Shown here one piece after another: positions 15,846-24,612 of a stretch of DNA of 45,267 nucleotides. The DNA comes from Pseudomonas sp. (GTDB lineage: Bacteria; Pseudomonadota; Gammaproteobacteria; Pseudomonadales; Pseudomonadaceae), in assembly GCF_030150285.1 (NCBI RefSeq), contig NZ_JASLGE010000003.1, positions 1 to 45,267 of the forward strand, written 5' to 3'. Numbering within the stretch: the stretch's first letter is position 1; each line of letters opens with the position of its first letter. The position numbers and the translations under genes are program-made. Below the pieces are notes generated by a model. It was not told the DNA's origin. It saw nothing but the letters and a program-made list of their open reading frames with translations, and did no database searches.

Positions 15846-15872
15846 CCTGCCCGGCGACCATCGCCGGGCAGG
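15846..15872 (-). terminator. Strong hairpin between ABC ATPase gene and mocR-type gene
   Basis: Perfect 12-bp GC-rich arms (15846-15857 CCTGCCCGGCGA, 15861-15872) around CCA, just downstream of the ATPase stop. On the minus strand it is followed by CCTGTTTTATT, a short T tract. It probably terminates or attenuates the transporter transcript, leaving the regulator gene at lower expression. Confidence 0.65.
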
Positions 15873-15883
15873 AAAGCGGGTCT

Positions 15884-16642
15884 TCAGTGGCTCAGTTCAA
15901 GAAACTTTCTGACGCGCTCGGTCTCTGGGTTGTTGAAGAACTTCTCCGGGGCCGATTGCTCGATGATTTCACCTTTTTCCAGAAACACCACCTGGTCCGA
16001 CACCGCCCGGGCGAATTCCATTTCGTGGGTTACCACGATCATGGTGTAGCCCTCGGCCGACAGGTTTTTCATTACCTGCAATACCTCGCCCACCCGTTCC
16101 GGGTCCAGTGCCGAGGTCGGCTCATCGAACAGAATGACCTCGGGGTTCATGGCCAGCGCGCGGGCAATAGCCACTCGCTGCTTTTGCCCACCAGACAGGG
16201 TAAACGGGTAGACATGCGCTTTGTCTGCCAAGCCGACCTTGGCCAACAGGGCATTGGCCGCCTCCAGCGCTACCGCGCGGTTGACGCCCTTGACCCGAAT
16301 GGGCGCTTCCATCACGTTTTGCAACACCGTGAGGTGAGGCCACAGGTTGAACCCTTGAAACACCATCGCAGTACGCGCACGAATCGCCGCCAGTTCCCGA
16401 TGGCCCATGGCCTTGCCGGCATCGTTCACCCCAATACGCTGCCCGGCGATTTCGATCCGGCCCTGGTCAGGCACTTCCAGCCAGTTGATGCAGCGCAACA
16501 TCGTTGACTTGCCTGAACCGGACGAGCCCAGCACGCTGACCACTTCGCCTTTGCGCACCGTCAGGTTGACGCCCCGAAGCACCTCGATACCGCCGAACGA
16601 CTTCGACAACCCCGTAATCTGTACAGCCGCCTGTTCATGCAT
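15884..16642 (-). CDS. Amino-acid ABC transporter ATP-binding protein
   Basis: 252 residues from the ATG at 16642 (MHEQAAVQITGLSKSFGG), chosen over an upstream GTG at 16666 because GCGAGGT sits at good distance. It has the full HisP/GlnQ-type set: Walker A GSSGSGKST, the Q-loop after MVFQGFNLWPHLTV, signature LSGGQKQRVAIARAL, Walker B VILFDEPTSALDP and the switch histidine in VVTHEM. It powers uptake of a polar amino acid through the two permeases encoded upstream, overlapping the nearer one by eight bases. All catalytic residues are present. Members of this family import histidine, glutamine, arginine or related compounds; specificity is not readable from the ATPase. Confidence 0.95.
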   Translation of the reverse strand: MHEQAAVQITGLSKSFGGIEVLRGVNLTVRKGEVVSVLGSSGSGKSTMLRCINWLEVPDQGRIEIAGQRIGVNDAGKAMGHRELAAIRARTAMVFQGFNLWPHLTVLQNVMEAPIRVKGVNRAVALEAANALLAKVGLADKAHVYPFTLSGGQKQRVAIARALAMNPEVILFDEPTSALDPERVGEVLQVMKNLSAEGYTMIVVTHEMEFARAVSDQVVFLEKGEIIEQSAPEKFFNNPETERVRKFLELSH

Positions 16643-17297
16643 GTTCAAAACCTCGCTGCTCACCACGGGCTCCCACCCGTCGCAAGCACAAATCCATGAT
16701 CACGCTCAATACGATATAGAACGCAATAGTGATGACAAATGCCTTGGTAGGAATGAAGTAGCTCGACTGCACGGTGTTCGCCGCCGCGGTCAATTCCTGC
16801 ACGGTGATGATCGACAGAAAGGACGTGTCCTTCAGTGCGTAGATCATCTGGTTGCCGATTAAGGGCCGCGACCGGTACAGCAGTTGCGGCAAAATGACAT
16901 GCCGGTACATGGGCCACGGTCTGAACCCGTGAGCTTTGGCCGATTCGATCTGGCCCGTGGGCAAGGTCAACCGGCTGCCGCGCAAAATTTCTGCAAAGTA
17001 GGCACCGTGGTACACCGCCAGGGAGATTGCGCCTGCTGTCCAGGCATCCAGGCGTATACCGTACTGGGGCAAGCCGTAATAGATCAGGTACACCAGCACC
17101 AGAAACGGCACCATGCGCATCACGCTCATATACAGCCGGCATACCTGCCGAAGGATCAGCCCCCTTTCCAGAAAGTAATTGGTCATGCAACCGATCACAA
17201 ACGCACCGCTGAACGACAGTACAAACAGTAGTGCGGTGTTGCCCAGGCCTTTGATGAAGAGGTCCCGAGACTGCCAAATGATTTCCCATTCGCTCAT
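16635..17297 (-). CDS. Amino-acid ABC transporter permease (HisM/GlnP type)
   Basis: 220 residues with about five membrane helices typical of the His/Glu/Gln/Arg permease family. The coupling-helix motif is readable as the segment from AYFAEILRGSRLTLPTGQIE to SAKAHGFRPWPMYRHVILPQ, the EAA loop that docks on the ATPase. It begins MSEWEIIWQSRDLFIKGLGN and pairs with the second permease 9 bases upstream to form a heterodimeric channel. Its stop overlaps the ATPase start region, so the transporter is translated as a unit. Confidence 0.93.
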   Translation of the reverse strand: MSEWEIIWQSRDLFIKGLGNTALLFVLSFSGAFVIGCMTNYFLERGLILRQVCRLYMSVMRMVPFLVLVYLIYYGLPQYGIRLDAWTAGAISLAVYHGAYFAEILRGSRLTLPTGQIESAKAHGFRPWPMYRHVILPQLLYRSRPLIGNQMIYALKDTSFLSIITVQELTAAANTVQSSYFIPTKAFVITIAFYIVLSVIMDLCLRRVGARGEQRGFEHA

Positions 17298-17306
17298 TTC
17301 ATTGCC

Positions 17307-17948
17307 TCACATGGCCAACCGGTTGGCTTTGGTTTCGGCGTAGGCCTGCAACTTGAGCAAGCCGCCAATGATCAGCATGTACAACAATGCTGCTGCCAGA
17401 ATCGGAGGTAACGGTTCGTAGGTCACCGAGGTAATACGGTTGGTAACCCGCGTCAGGTCAACGACACCGATTACAGCGATGGCCGGACTTGCCTTGATCA
17501 GGAACGACATTTCGTTCACCAGCCCCGGAAGGCTGGTGATCATCACTTGCGGGAACATGATCCGGCGGAACGACACCCAGGGTGTCATTCCGCACGATTG
17601 CGCAGCCTCGCGTTGCTCTTTCGAGAACCCCAGAAATGCCGAGCGCCAGATTTCCGCATTAAAGGCTGCCGTATTGACCGTCAGCGCAATGATTGCGGCG
17701 GCGTAACGGTTCATGTCGATCCCGAACGTCGGGGCCGACAGGAACAGAAACAGCGTCAGCGTGACCACCGGTGTCGCCCGTGCAAACGTCACATAGGCTG
17801 ACAACACCGGCCCCAACACCGGAATCCGCGCCATCCTCGCGGCGGCAATCACAAGCCCGAATACAACCCCCAGGGCAATGGCGCAGGCCGAGATCCACAA
17901 TGTGGTCCAGGCCCCCTCGAGTAACAACAACCAGGCTTCGTGGTTCAT
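17307..17948 (-). CDS. Amino-acid ABC transporter permease (second subunit)
   Basis: 213 residues from the ATG at 17948 (MNHEAWLLLLEGAWTTLWIS), preferred to a GTG at 17963 because GGAGGTG directly precedes it. The EAA loop is AFNAEIWRSAFLGFSKEQRE followed by AAQSCGMTPWVSFRRIMFPQ, as expected for the HisQ/GlnP family. Helical segments are spread across the length. Together with the downstream permease and the ATPase it makes a type I amino-acid importer, with the binding protein gene 51 bases upstream. Confidence 0.92.
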   Translation of the reverse strand: MNHEAWLLLLEGAWTTLWISACAIALGVVFGLVIAAARMARIPVLGPVLSAYVTFARATPVVTLTLFLFLSAPTFGIDMNRYAAAIIALTVNTAAFNAEIWRSAFLGFSKEQREAAQSCGMTPWVSFRRIMFPQVMITSLPGLVNEMSFLIKASPAIAVIGVVDLTRVTNRITSVTYEPLPPILAAALLYMLIIGGLLKLQAYAETKANRLAM

Positions 17949-17999
17949 GAAGCACCTCCACACAAATACACAGAATTGAAACGTGGTGCAGGGCGTGCG

Positions 18000-18878
18000 T
18001 TACTCAATGCCAGCCAACTCATGGAACTGCTCAACACTGGTGATCGGTTGTTTGGGCAAGTCGGGGAAAGCTTCACCAAACCACTTGGTCTGCAGTTCGG
18101 CCAAGCGGCCGTTCTCGCGAACCGTGTCCATGAAGTCGGTATAGAACGCCAGGACGTTGGGGTTTTTCTTCGGCACAGGCCACGCATTAAAGCCACCGGC
18201 CGAAACAGCAAAGCCTTTCTCGAACACATTGCCACGCGCTTTGATCAGGTCGTTTACGCCGATCAGCGAGTTGATCACGTATTTGACACGACCATTGGCC
18301 AGGTCGGTGTAGGCGTCTGTGTCGGTCTGGTACTTGACCAACTCACCGAGGTCGCAGCCCTGCTCCTTGAGCATTTTTCGCAACTCGGGCAAACGCGCCT
18401 CAAAGGAACTGCCGCCTTGTACGCCCAATGGTTTGCCACACAGGCTCTTGACGTCCTGCGTGATGCTGTCGTCGCCCTTGCGCTTGACGAAAAAGTGCTG
18501 CGCGGTGGCGAACGGCGGGGCGAAATCAAACACCCGCAAACGGTCATCCGTGATGACCGCGCCGGTGAACGCTACGTCGTACTGCCCCGAGGACACCGAT
18601 GCCAGTAGCCCGGTCCAGGGCAGGATTTCCTGACGCACATCGAAGCCTTTTTCCTTGGCATACGCTTTGAGATCGCCAAGCAACTCGTTATGGAAGCCTT
18701 CCGGCTTGTTCTTGACCATATAGTTGTAGGGCGCGTAATCATCCTCGGTGGCCACGATCATGTAACCACGAGACTTGATCTGATCAAGATCGGCCTGCGC
18801 ACTGAACGCACAAACGGTTGCGAGCGCTGCCAGGGTCAAACGAACCAGACTTTTGGATTTACCGGGCTTCATTCTCAT
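18000..18878 (-). CDS. Periplasmic amino-acid-binding protein of the ABC transporter
   Basis: 292 residues of the family 3 solute-binding type. A basic N-terminus and hydrophobic core (SLVRLTLAALATVCAFSAQA) form a signal peptide cut near residue 29. The mature part shows the usual lobes: GYMIVATEDDYAPYNYM, GFHNELLGDLKAYAKEKGF, and SSGQYDVAFTGAVITDDRLR, ending with the C-terminal lobe WFGEAFPDLP. GGAGA precedes the ATG. It delivers substrate to the two permeases. Two cysteines (CGKPLGV and EQGCDLGE) could form the disulphide common in this family. The substrate is unknown; linkage to an aminotransferase points to an amino or omega-amino acid. Confidence 0.92.
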   Translation of the reverse strand: MRMKPGKSKSLVRLTLAALATVCAFSAQADLDQIKSRGYMIVATEDDYAPYNYMVKNKPEGFHNELLGDLKAYAKEKGFDVRQEILPWTGLLASVSSGQYDVAFTGAVITDDRLRVFDFAPPFATAQHFFVKRKGDDSITQDVKSLCGKPLGVQGGSSFEARLPELRKMLKEQGCDLGELVKYQTDTDAYTDLANGRVKYVINSLIGVNDLIKARGNVFEKGFAVSAGGFNAWPVPKKNPNVLAFYTDFMDTVRENGRLAELQTKWFGEAFPDLPKQPITSVEQFHELAGIE

Positions 18879-19051
18879 TATTATTCTCCAAGCTCATTCA
18901 AGATCGCTGATGGACATCCCACCCCAGGGTGGCTGTCAGTGATAGACGTCTGGCTGCGCCGACGACTGTTGTGTGTTTGCCGTTACGCCTCGTTTCCCTC
19001 CCCTCGTTGCTCACTTTCTGAAGGCGACAATAAGAGCCAGCCCCCCCTTTC

Positions 19052-19192
19052 AATAGAGCCACTTTTTCAGAGTGGTTATAGCCACTCGCGCATCCCCAAA
19101 CAGGGCAAAGCCAGCCAAAGCGCACTGGTTTGGGGCTTTAACGAAAACTGATGGCCTTAGTCAGGCGGCAAAAGTGGCTCTATGACCACTTT
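19052..19192. promoter_or_regulatory. Repeated operator-like sites in the divergent promoter region
   Basis: AAAAGTGGCTCTAT occurs in inverted orientation at 19052-19066 (minus strand) and 19170-19183 (plus strand). A third related palindrome, AGTGGTTATAGCCACT, is at 19071-19086, and the plus-strand copy is itself half of AAAGTGG-N8-CCACTTT (19171-19192). The sites lie between the divergent binding-protein and aminotransferase genes (18879-19247, otherwise non-coding). I infer binding by the MocR-type regulator encoded at 14325-15803. Confidence 0.6.
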
Positions 19193-19247
19193 ACTGGCTT
19201 GGTTAGCGTGGCGGTGTCAACGAACAAAAATACTGGAGACATGCCCG

Positions 19248-20573
19248 ATGGATACCCCGCTGAATGCCAGGCAACTGGATTCCTACTTCATAGGTTTCAC
19301 CCCGAACCCGCTGTTCAAGTCCAAGCCGCGCCTGATTACCGGTGCCGAGGGCAGCTACCTGCATACCAGTGACGGTAAGAAGGTGTTTGATGGTTTTTCG
19401 GGGCTCTGGTGCTCCGGTATGGGGCACAGCCATCCAAAAATCGTGGAAGCGATCCAGAAACAAGTCGCCCAACTGGACTATGTTTCTGCGTTTTATATGA
19501 GCCACCCGCCTGCTTTTGCGCTCACCGAGAAGATTGCAGCGCTGGCACCGGACCCGCTTAACCATGTGTTCTATACCACCGGCGGTTCCGACGCCGTGGA
19601 CAGCGCCCTGAAACTGGCGCTGGGTTATCACCGCCTCAAAGGCAATGCCACCCGCACCCGTATGATCGGCCGTGAGCGCGGTTACCACGGTGTCGGCTTT
19701 GGCGGTATCTCGGTGGGCGGCATGGTGGCCAACCGCAAGATGTTCTCCACGCTGACCCTGCCGGGTGTCGACCATTTGCCGCACACCCACAGCCTTGAGC
19801 ACATGGCCTTCTCCAAAGGGCAGCCTGCCTGGGGTGCCCATTTGGCGGATGAACTCGACCGCCTCGTCGCCCTGCATGACGCCGCCAATATTGCGGCGGT
19901 CATTGTTGAGCCCATGGCCGGATCGGCCGGTGTACTGGTGCCCCCGATTGGCTACCTGCAGCGCCTTCGCGACCTCTGCACCAAGCACGGCATTTTGCTG
20001 ATTTTTGACGAAGTGATTTGCGGGTTCGGGCGCATGGGGGCTAACTTCGGCGCGCAACGCTTCGGCGTAGTGCCTGACATGATCACCTTCGCCAAAACCG
20101 TCACCAACGGCATGCAGCCATTGGGCGGGGTCATCATGACCAGCGAGATCTACAACACGTTTATGGACCAGCCCGAGTTCACCAACAGCGCGTTCCACGG
20201 CTATACCTACTCGGCTCACCCCGTGGCGGTGGCGGCAGGCCTGGCTGCGGTGGACGTGTTCAAGACCGAGGGCGTGGCGCAGAAAGTTCTGGAAAAAGAA
20301 ACCCTGTTCCAGGAGCTGCTGCATTCACTCAAAGGCGAGCCCAATGTGGTGGACATCCGCAACATCGGATTCGCCGGTAGCGTTGAATTCGCCAGCCTGC
20401 CCGGCCAACCTGGTATACGCGGGCACCGCATCACCGAAGCGCTGTACGACGCAGGCTATTACCTGCGTTGGTCCGGCGACCAGGCCGTGTTTGCCCCACC
20501 GTTCGATGCCACGGCCGAAGAACTGGAGGCTCTGGTCGAAGCCCTGCGCCGCTGCATCCGCGCCAACGCCTGA
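19248..20573 (+). CDS. Class III aminotransferase, omega-amino acid:pyruvate type
   Basis: 441 residues from the ATG at 19248 (MDTPLNARQLDSYFIGFTPN), with GGAG ten bases upstream. The class III signature is readable: IFDEVICGFGRMG with Asp254, and Lys283 in TFAKTVTNGMQPLGG as the PLP Schiff-base lysine. WCSGMGHSHPKI and FYTTGGSDAVDSALKLA are the substrate- and phosphate-binding regions. Length and motifs resemble omega-amino acid:pyruvate (beta-alanine type) aminotransferases, which move an amino group from a terminal amine to pyruvate. The gene is divergent from an amino-acid ABC transporter plus MocR-type regulator, so a likely role is catabolism of the imported compound. Exact substrate is unknown. 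Confidence 0.9.
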   Translation: MDTPLNARQLDSYFIGFTPNPLFKSKPRLITGAEGSYLHTSDGKKVFDGFSGLWCSGMGHSHPKIVEAIQKQVAQLDYVSAFYMSHPPAFALTEKIAALAPDPLNHVFYTTGGSDAVDSALKLALGYHRLKGNATRTRMIGRERGYHGVGFGGISVGGMVANRKMFSTLTLPGVDHLPHTHSLEHMAFSKGQPAWGAHLADELDRLVALHDAANIAAVIVEPMAGSAGVLVPPIGYLQRLRDLCTKHGILLIFDEVICGFGRMGANFGAQRFGVVPDMITFAKTVTNGMQPLGGVIMTSEIYNTFMDQPEFTNSAFHGYTYSAHPVAVAAGLAAVDVFKTEGVAQKVLEKETLFQELLHSLKGEPNVVDIRNIGFAGSVEFASLPGQPGIRGHRITEALYDAGYYLRWSGDQAVFAPPFDATAEELEALVEALRRCIRANA

Positions 20574-20584
20574 CCGCTAACCGC

Positions 20585-20647
20585 CAAGCGAGCTGCTCGC
20601 GATCGTGTCAACATCAACCGATCACGAGCACGCTCGTTCCCACAGGT
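20585..20647. repeat. Degenerate Pseudomonas REP pair (REPIN-like)
   Basis: The left half (GCGAGCTGCTCGCGATCG) and right half (CGATCACGAGCACGCTCG followed by TTCCCACAGG) form an imperfect palindrome resembling the GCGAGCAAGCTCGCTCCCACAGG-type REP common between genes in fluorescens-group Pseudomonas. It lies between two convergent stops (20573 and 20661), a typical place. Confidence 0.65.
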
Positions 20648-20660
20648 TTCTCGCCGAGGG

Positions 20661-21866
20661 TTACCGGGCCGCCGTCTCTTCCTGGTGCCAGGCCAGCATC
20701 AGCCCAATAAGCAGAAGCAGTACGTAAGGCAAATAAGGCACATACCAGGCACCGCCGAGGCCAAACAATAAAGGTGGAATCTTGATCAGCAGGCCGCCGC
20801 AGATAAAACAGCTGGCATTGATGATCGCCGAGGCGGTGCCCACAAGGCCCGAGGGCAGGCGATCCGCCGTGCAGGTATAGGCCAGCATATGCACGCCGTT
20901 GGCAAAGCCAAACACGGTCATCAACGCAAACACACTGTAAAGCGACAACCCGGGCACCAGTAACAGCACCACAATTGAAAGCACCAACAGGGCATAACCG
21001 ACCTTCAAGGGTAACTGGCGGCGATTGAGCCGGTAAGACCAACGCTCCCAGAACAAAGCACCCAACCCCAGGCCCAGCCATACAAAGGAACTGGCTAGGG
21101 GGGCACTCTCGGGATCATTGAGCATCGACTGCAAGATACGCGGTGCCCACACTACACCCAGCGCAATCTGCAAGCCAAAGGCTATGCCCGCCCAGATGGC
21201 ATAGACAAAGATCGTGCGATGAGACCTCCACAGTGTCATCAGGCCCTCAAGCAGCGGCACCGGTTGGCGGCCGCGCGTAAAGTCGCTGTAGTTTTTCGCA
21301 GGGTCGCGGAACGCACACATCGCCAACACCAAAATGACGACCCCGGCCAGGGTCGCAACCCAGAGTGTTTCCCGCCAGCCATCGGCAACGACCATGCCGT
21401 GAATCATTCGGGTTCCCAGCGCTGAGCTGAACCCTGCAAGCGCCTGCACATAACCAAATAGCAGGCCATATCGACGCTTTCCAAACCATTCCCCCCCAAT
21501 AAACCCGGCGATGATAAAACTGCTGGATGCGCCGACAGCCATCATCACTTGTGCAATCACCAGTAGAAGCATTGAGTCGGCAACGCTAAACAGGTAGACG
21601 CCGGTAATGAAAATGCACACTTGGGGTATTAACAGGCGGCTGCCACCGAAGCGGTCCAGTAATACACCGCCGAACATCTGAGAGATCGCATAGGTCCAAG
21701 TATAGAGAGCGGCCAGCAGGGTGACGTCAGCCAATGTCAGGTCCAGTGAGGACGCAAGCGTAGGGCTAATAACCGAATAGGCTGTTTGAATACTGAATTG
21801 ATAGAGCAGAAAGGCGACAGCAATTACCCATGCCGAAACACCCAAAAACTTGGAGGCACGAAGCAT
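20661..21866 (-). CDS. MFS transporter, second of two paralogues
   Basis: 401 residues with about twelve hydrophobic helices and the MFS loop 2-3 motif LLDRFGGSRLLIP (pattern G-x-x-x-D-R-x-G-x-R, residues about 70-82). It resembles its upstream neighbour closely in several places: GFIGGEWFG versus GYIGGMWFG, and SSFVWLGLGLGALFWERWS versus SLVWLGLGIGSLFWPRWS. The two probably arose by duplication and belong to the oxalate/formate-antiporter-like branch. It follows the paralogue after 73 bases, which contain a hairpin. Ribosome site is weak. A role in uptake or export of the guanine-deaminase pathway compounds is inferred from the operon only. Confidence 0.85.
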   Translation of the reverse strand: MLRASKFLGVSAWVIAVAFLLYQFSIQTAYSVISPTLASSLDLTLADVTLLAALYTWTYAISQMFGGVLLDRFGGSRLLIPQVCIFITGVYLFSVADSMLLLVIAQVMMAVGASSSFIIAGFIGGEWFGKRRYGLLFGYVQALAGFSSALGTRMIHGMVVADGWRETLWVATLAGVVILVLAMCAFRDPAKNYSDFTRGRQPVPLLEGLMTLWRSHRTIFVYAIWAGIAFGLQIALGVVWAPRILQSMLNDPESAPLASSFVWLGLGLGALFWERWSYRLNRRQLPLKVGYALLVLSIVVLLLVPGLSLYSVFALMTVFGFANGVHMLAYTCTADRLPSGLVGTASAIINASCFICGGLLIKIPPLLFGLGGAWYVPYLPYVLLLLIGLMLAWHQEETAAR

Positions 21867-21891
21867 CAGCGTACTCTTCGGAAAGATCCCG

Positions 21892-21919
21892 GTGGCAGTC
21901 CCCGCAAGAGCACTGCCAC
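21892..21919. other. Hairpin between the two MFS genes
   Basis: Arms GTGGCAGT (21892-21899) and ACTGCCAC (21912-21919) are complementary around 12 bases. There is no T tract. It may be an mRNA stability or attenuation element within the guaD-MFS-MFS transcript. Confidence 0.35.
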
Positions 21920-21939
21920 TGGAATATTTTGGGGTGTCC

Positions 21940-23190
21940 TCAGACTTTTTCTGGGGAGGCTTTTGGAAACGTTTCTCGCTGGATGGATGCGATCAAGAAA
22001 GCAAGAACCAGCACGCCCACATAAGGCAGGTACGCGACCACGTCGAACTTCTCATCAGCACCCAGCAAATGGGCAGGCACGTTCATCAGCACGCCGCCAA
22101 TGATGAACATCAACCCGTTAATGAACGATGCCGAAGAGCCCGCCTGGGACGGTTGAACCATGTCAGCCGCTGATTGGAAGGCAATCATTTCATTGGCCGA
22201 ACTGATGCCATTGGCCAGCCATAGCAGGAAGAACACCCAAACCGGGAAGCTGCCGGGCAGCAAAATAATGGCGGCCAATGTCGCGGCCTGAATGGCGATG
22301 CCAATCAGCGCCGGCTTTTTCCGGCTTCTGGCCCAGTTGCTCCAGCGTGGCCAGAACAAACTGCCGATGCCGAGCCCAAGCCATACCAACGACGCGGCCC
22401 AGTTGCTCAAATCGCTGTCAAAGCCTTTGCCGGTCATGATGACGGGGGCCCAGATCACCCCCACCGCCAGGTTGATACCAAAGGTGATACCCCCCCAAAT
22501 ACCCACCAACCAGCCTTGCGGCATTTTTAGAAAGGTGACCAAACCGCTGGTCACCTTGGTCACGATCGGCGTAGTACTTTTGGGGATGGGTGCCGGGTTA
22601 CGCACCCAGATCAGGGTGAACACCCATAGCACAATACCGGCCCCGCCCACCCACGACAGTAATTCGCGCCATGACACATACTTGAGCGCCAAGGTGGTCA
22701 GTTGCTGTTCGAAGGCCGACGCAATACTCGATGTCGTCTCGACATAACCGAACATGACGCCAAATGAAGCCATGCCAAACCACATGCCGCCGATATACCC
22801 CGCGCCGACAAAACCAAACACGGCGCCTAATGCCATGACCAATTGCGCCAGCAACAACATGGTGATGTCTTGTGACGTGGCATAAAGCCAAACGCCCAGC
22901 ACCGATAACGCCACAGCCGGAATCAACGCTTTTCGTGCACCGAAACTATCGAGGATCGGGCCACTGAAGAACTGGAAAAACGCGAACGCCCACGTATACA
23001 CAGAACCCACAAGGGCTATCTGAGTCAAGGACAGTTGCAAGTCCGCCCTTATCGACGGTTGCACAATCGCAAAGATGGTTTGCACGCCAAACACATACAA
23101 CACAAAGACGGTCGCAATGGCCCATATCCACCAGGCGTGCCCGCCGCCCTGGCGATAGGTTGAGCCGGGAATTACTGGGTGATTTGTCAT
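21940..23190 (-). CDS. MFS transporter, first of two paralogues
   Basis: 416 residues with about twelve hydrophobic helices, opening MTNHPVIPGSTYRQGGGHAW, with helix 1 from WIWAIATVFVLYVFGVQTIF. The loop 2-3 motif is ILDSFGARKALIP. AGGGGGC precedes the start. It is the middle gene of a minus-strand set guanine deaminase, MFS, MFS; the deaminase stop lies 72 bases upstream. The substrate is not readable; guanine, xanthine or a related nitrogen compound is suggested by the neighbour. See the second MFS gene for shared motifs. Confidence 0.87.
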   Translation of the reverse strand: MTNHPVIPGSTYRQGGGHAWWIWAIATVFVLYVFGVQTIFAIVQPSIRADLQLSLTQIALVGSVYTWAFAFFQFFSGPILDSFGARKALIPAVALSVLGVWLYATSQDITMLLLAQLVMALGAVFGFVGAGYIGGMWFGMASFGVMFGYVETTSSIASAFEQQLTTLALKYVSWRELLSWVGGAGIVLWVFTLIWVRNPAPIPKSTTPIVTKVTSGLVTFLKMPQGWLVGIWGGITFGINLAVGVIWAPVIMTGKGFDSDLSNWAASLVWLGLGIGSLFWPRWSNWARSRKKPALIGIAIQAATLAAIILLPGSFPVWVFFLLWLANGISSANEMIAFQSAADMVQPSQAGSSASFINGLMFIIGGVLMNVPAHLLGADEKFDVVAYLPYVGVLVLAFLIASIQRETFPKASPEKV

Positions 23191-23262
23191 AATGCCCCCT
23201 GACTGATTATTGATTGACTGAGCGTGTTGAACTTCATCAAGCGTAAACAGCTCACTGAAACA

Positions 23263-24612
23263 TCAGCCGGGGAAACTGAAGGGCGTGTCGGCACGGGCCT
23301 TGTCGTAAAGCAACTCACCGTATACATACGTGGCGCGTACAGACGCGGTATCCCCCATACACAAAAGAATGAACAGGCGCTCTTCAAAAGTTTTCGAACG
23401 CTCCATGCGCCACTTCATGAACGGGGTGGAGTGCAGGTCAAGCACCGTAATGTCGGCTTCCATCCCTTTGGCCAACGTACCGACTTTATCTTCAAGGTAG
23501 AGCAACTCCGCGCCCCCTCGGGTTGCCAGGTACAGTGCATGGGCGGCATCCAGCGCCGTGTTGTTGAGCTGGGCAACTTTATAGGCTTCGCCCAAGGTCT
23601 GGAGTTGTGAAAATGAAGTGCCTGCGCCAAGGTCCGTGCCCAGGCCGACACGTACGGGGCGCTTGGGGTCTTTGGCCGAAAACGCCTTGAACAGCCCGCT
23701 GCCCAGAAACAGGTTCGAGGTGGGGCAATGACAAACCCCGGCGCCTTTTTCGTGCAGGATGCTCCACTCCGACTCGCTGGTATGAATCACATGGCCGAAT
23801 ACGGAACGCTTGCCGACCAGGTTGGCATGGTCATACACGTCCAGGTAGTTCTTGCGCTTGGGGAACAGTTGCATCACCCACTCAACTTCTGGCACTTGCT
23901 CTTCGAGGTGAGTCTGCAAGTAAATACCGTCGGCGGCTTTTTCCTGAAAGAGCTGCCCCGCCACTTCAAGTTGCTCTTCTGTGGAGGTGGGGGCAAAACG
24001 CGGTGTCACCGCATAGTGCTGGCGGCCTTTGCCGTGCCAACGGTTGAACAGTGCCAGAGAGTCGTCATAAGCACTTTTGGGGGTATCCAGAAGCGCCGCG
24101 GGGGCGTTTCTGTCCATCATCATTTTGCCCGCAATCATGCGCGTGTTACGGCGGGTAGATTGCTCAAAGAAGGCATCGACTGACTGCGGGTAAGTGGTGC
24201 AGTACACACAGGCCGTGGTGGTTCCGGCTCTCAATAGTTCATTGAGAAACGTATCTGCAACTTCCGTGGCATGCGCCTTGTTCACAAACTCCTGTTCGGC
24301 AGGAAAGGTGTAGTTATTGAGCCAGTCAATCAGATGGTCACCATAAGCGTTGATCATCTGGATTTGCGGGTAATGAACATGCCCGTCGATAAAGCCGGCA
24401 CTGATCAGTGCGTTCTCATAGTGTGTGACGGGTACGCCTTGGGGTATTTTTTGTTTAAGCGTCGTGAAGTCACCAAACTCGATAATCTTGCCATCCTTGA
24501 TCAAGACTAATGCATCTTCCACATAAACCAGTGCATCTTCAGACGAGGTCAGAAAAGGGTCTGCCTTGAAAGTGACTGCTTCTCCACGCAACGCACGAAC
24601 ATTTGAATCCAT
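23263..24612 (-). CDS. guaD: Guanine deaminase
   Basis: 449 residues of the amidohydrolase superfamily. The metal motif is HVH (His78, His80 in GFIDGHVHYPQIQM), followed by LQTHLEEQVPEVEW, the histidine-containing VFGHVIHTSESEW and the metal aspartate in GLGTDLGAGTSFSQ. PQIQM and NYTFPAEQEF are characteristic of bacterial GuaD. It hydrolyses guanine to xanthine and ammonia in the cytoplasm, feeding purine catabolism. An AGAGGAAT ribosome site precedes the ATG. Two MFS transporter genes follow on the same strand. No xanthine dehydrogenase gene is in the window. Related deaminases for other purines or pterins are possible but less likely. Confidence 0.92.
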   Translation of the reverse strand: MDSNVRALRGEAVTFKADPFLTSSEDALVYVEDALVLIKDGKIIEFGDFTTLKQKIPQGVPVTHYENALISAGFIDGHVHYPQIQMINAYGDHLIDWLNNYTFPAEQEFVNKAHATEVADTFLNELLRAGTTTACVYCTTYPQSVDAFFEQSTRRNTRMIAGKMMMDRNAPAALLDTPKSAYDDSLALFNRWHGKGRQHYAVTPRFAPTSTEEQLEVAGQLFQEKAADGIYLQTHLEEQVPEVEWVMQLFPKRKNYLDVYDHANLVGKRSVFGHVIHTSESEWSILHEKGAGVCHCPTSNLFLGSGLFKAFSAKDPKRPVRVGLGTDLGAGTSFSQLQTLGEAYKVAQLNNTALDAAHALYLATRGGAELLYLEDKVGTLAKGMEADITVLDLHSTPFMKWRMERSKTFEERLFILLCMGDTASVRATYVYGELLYDKARADTPFSFPG

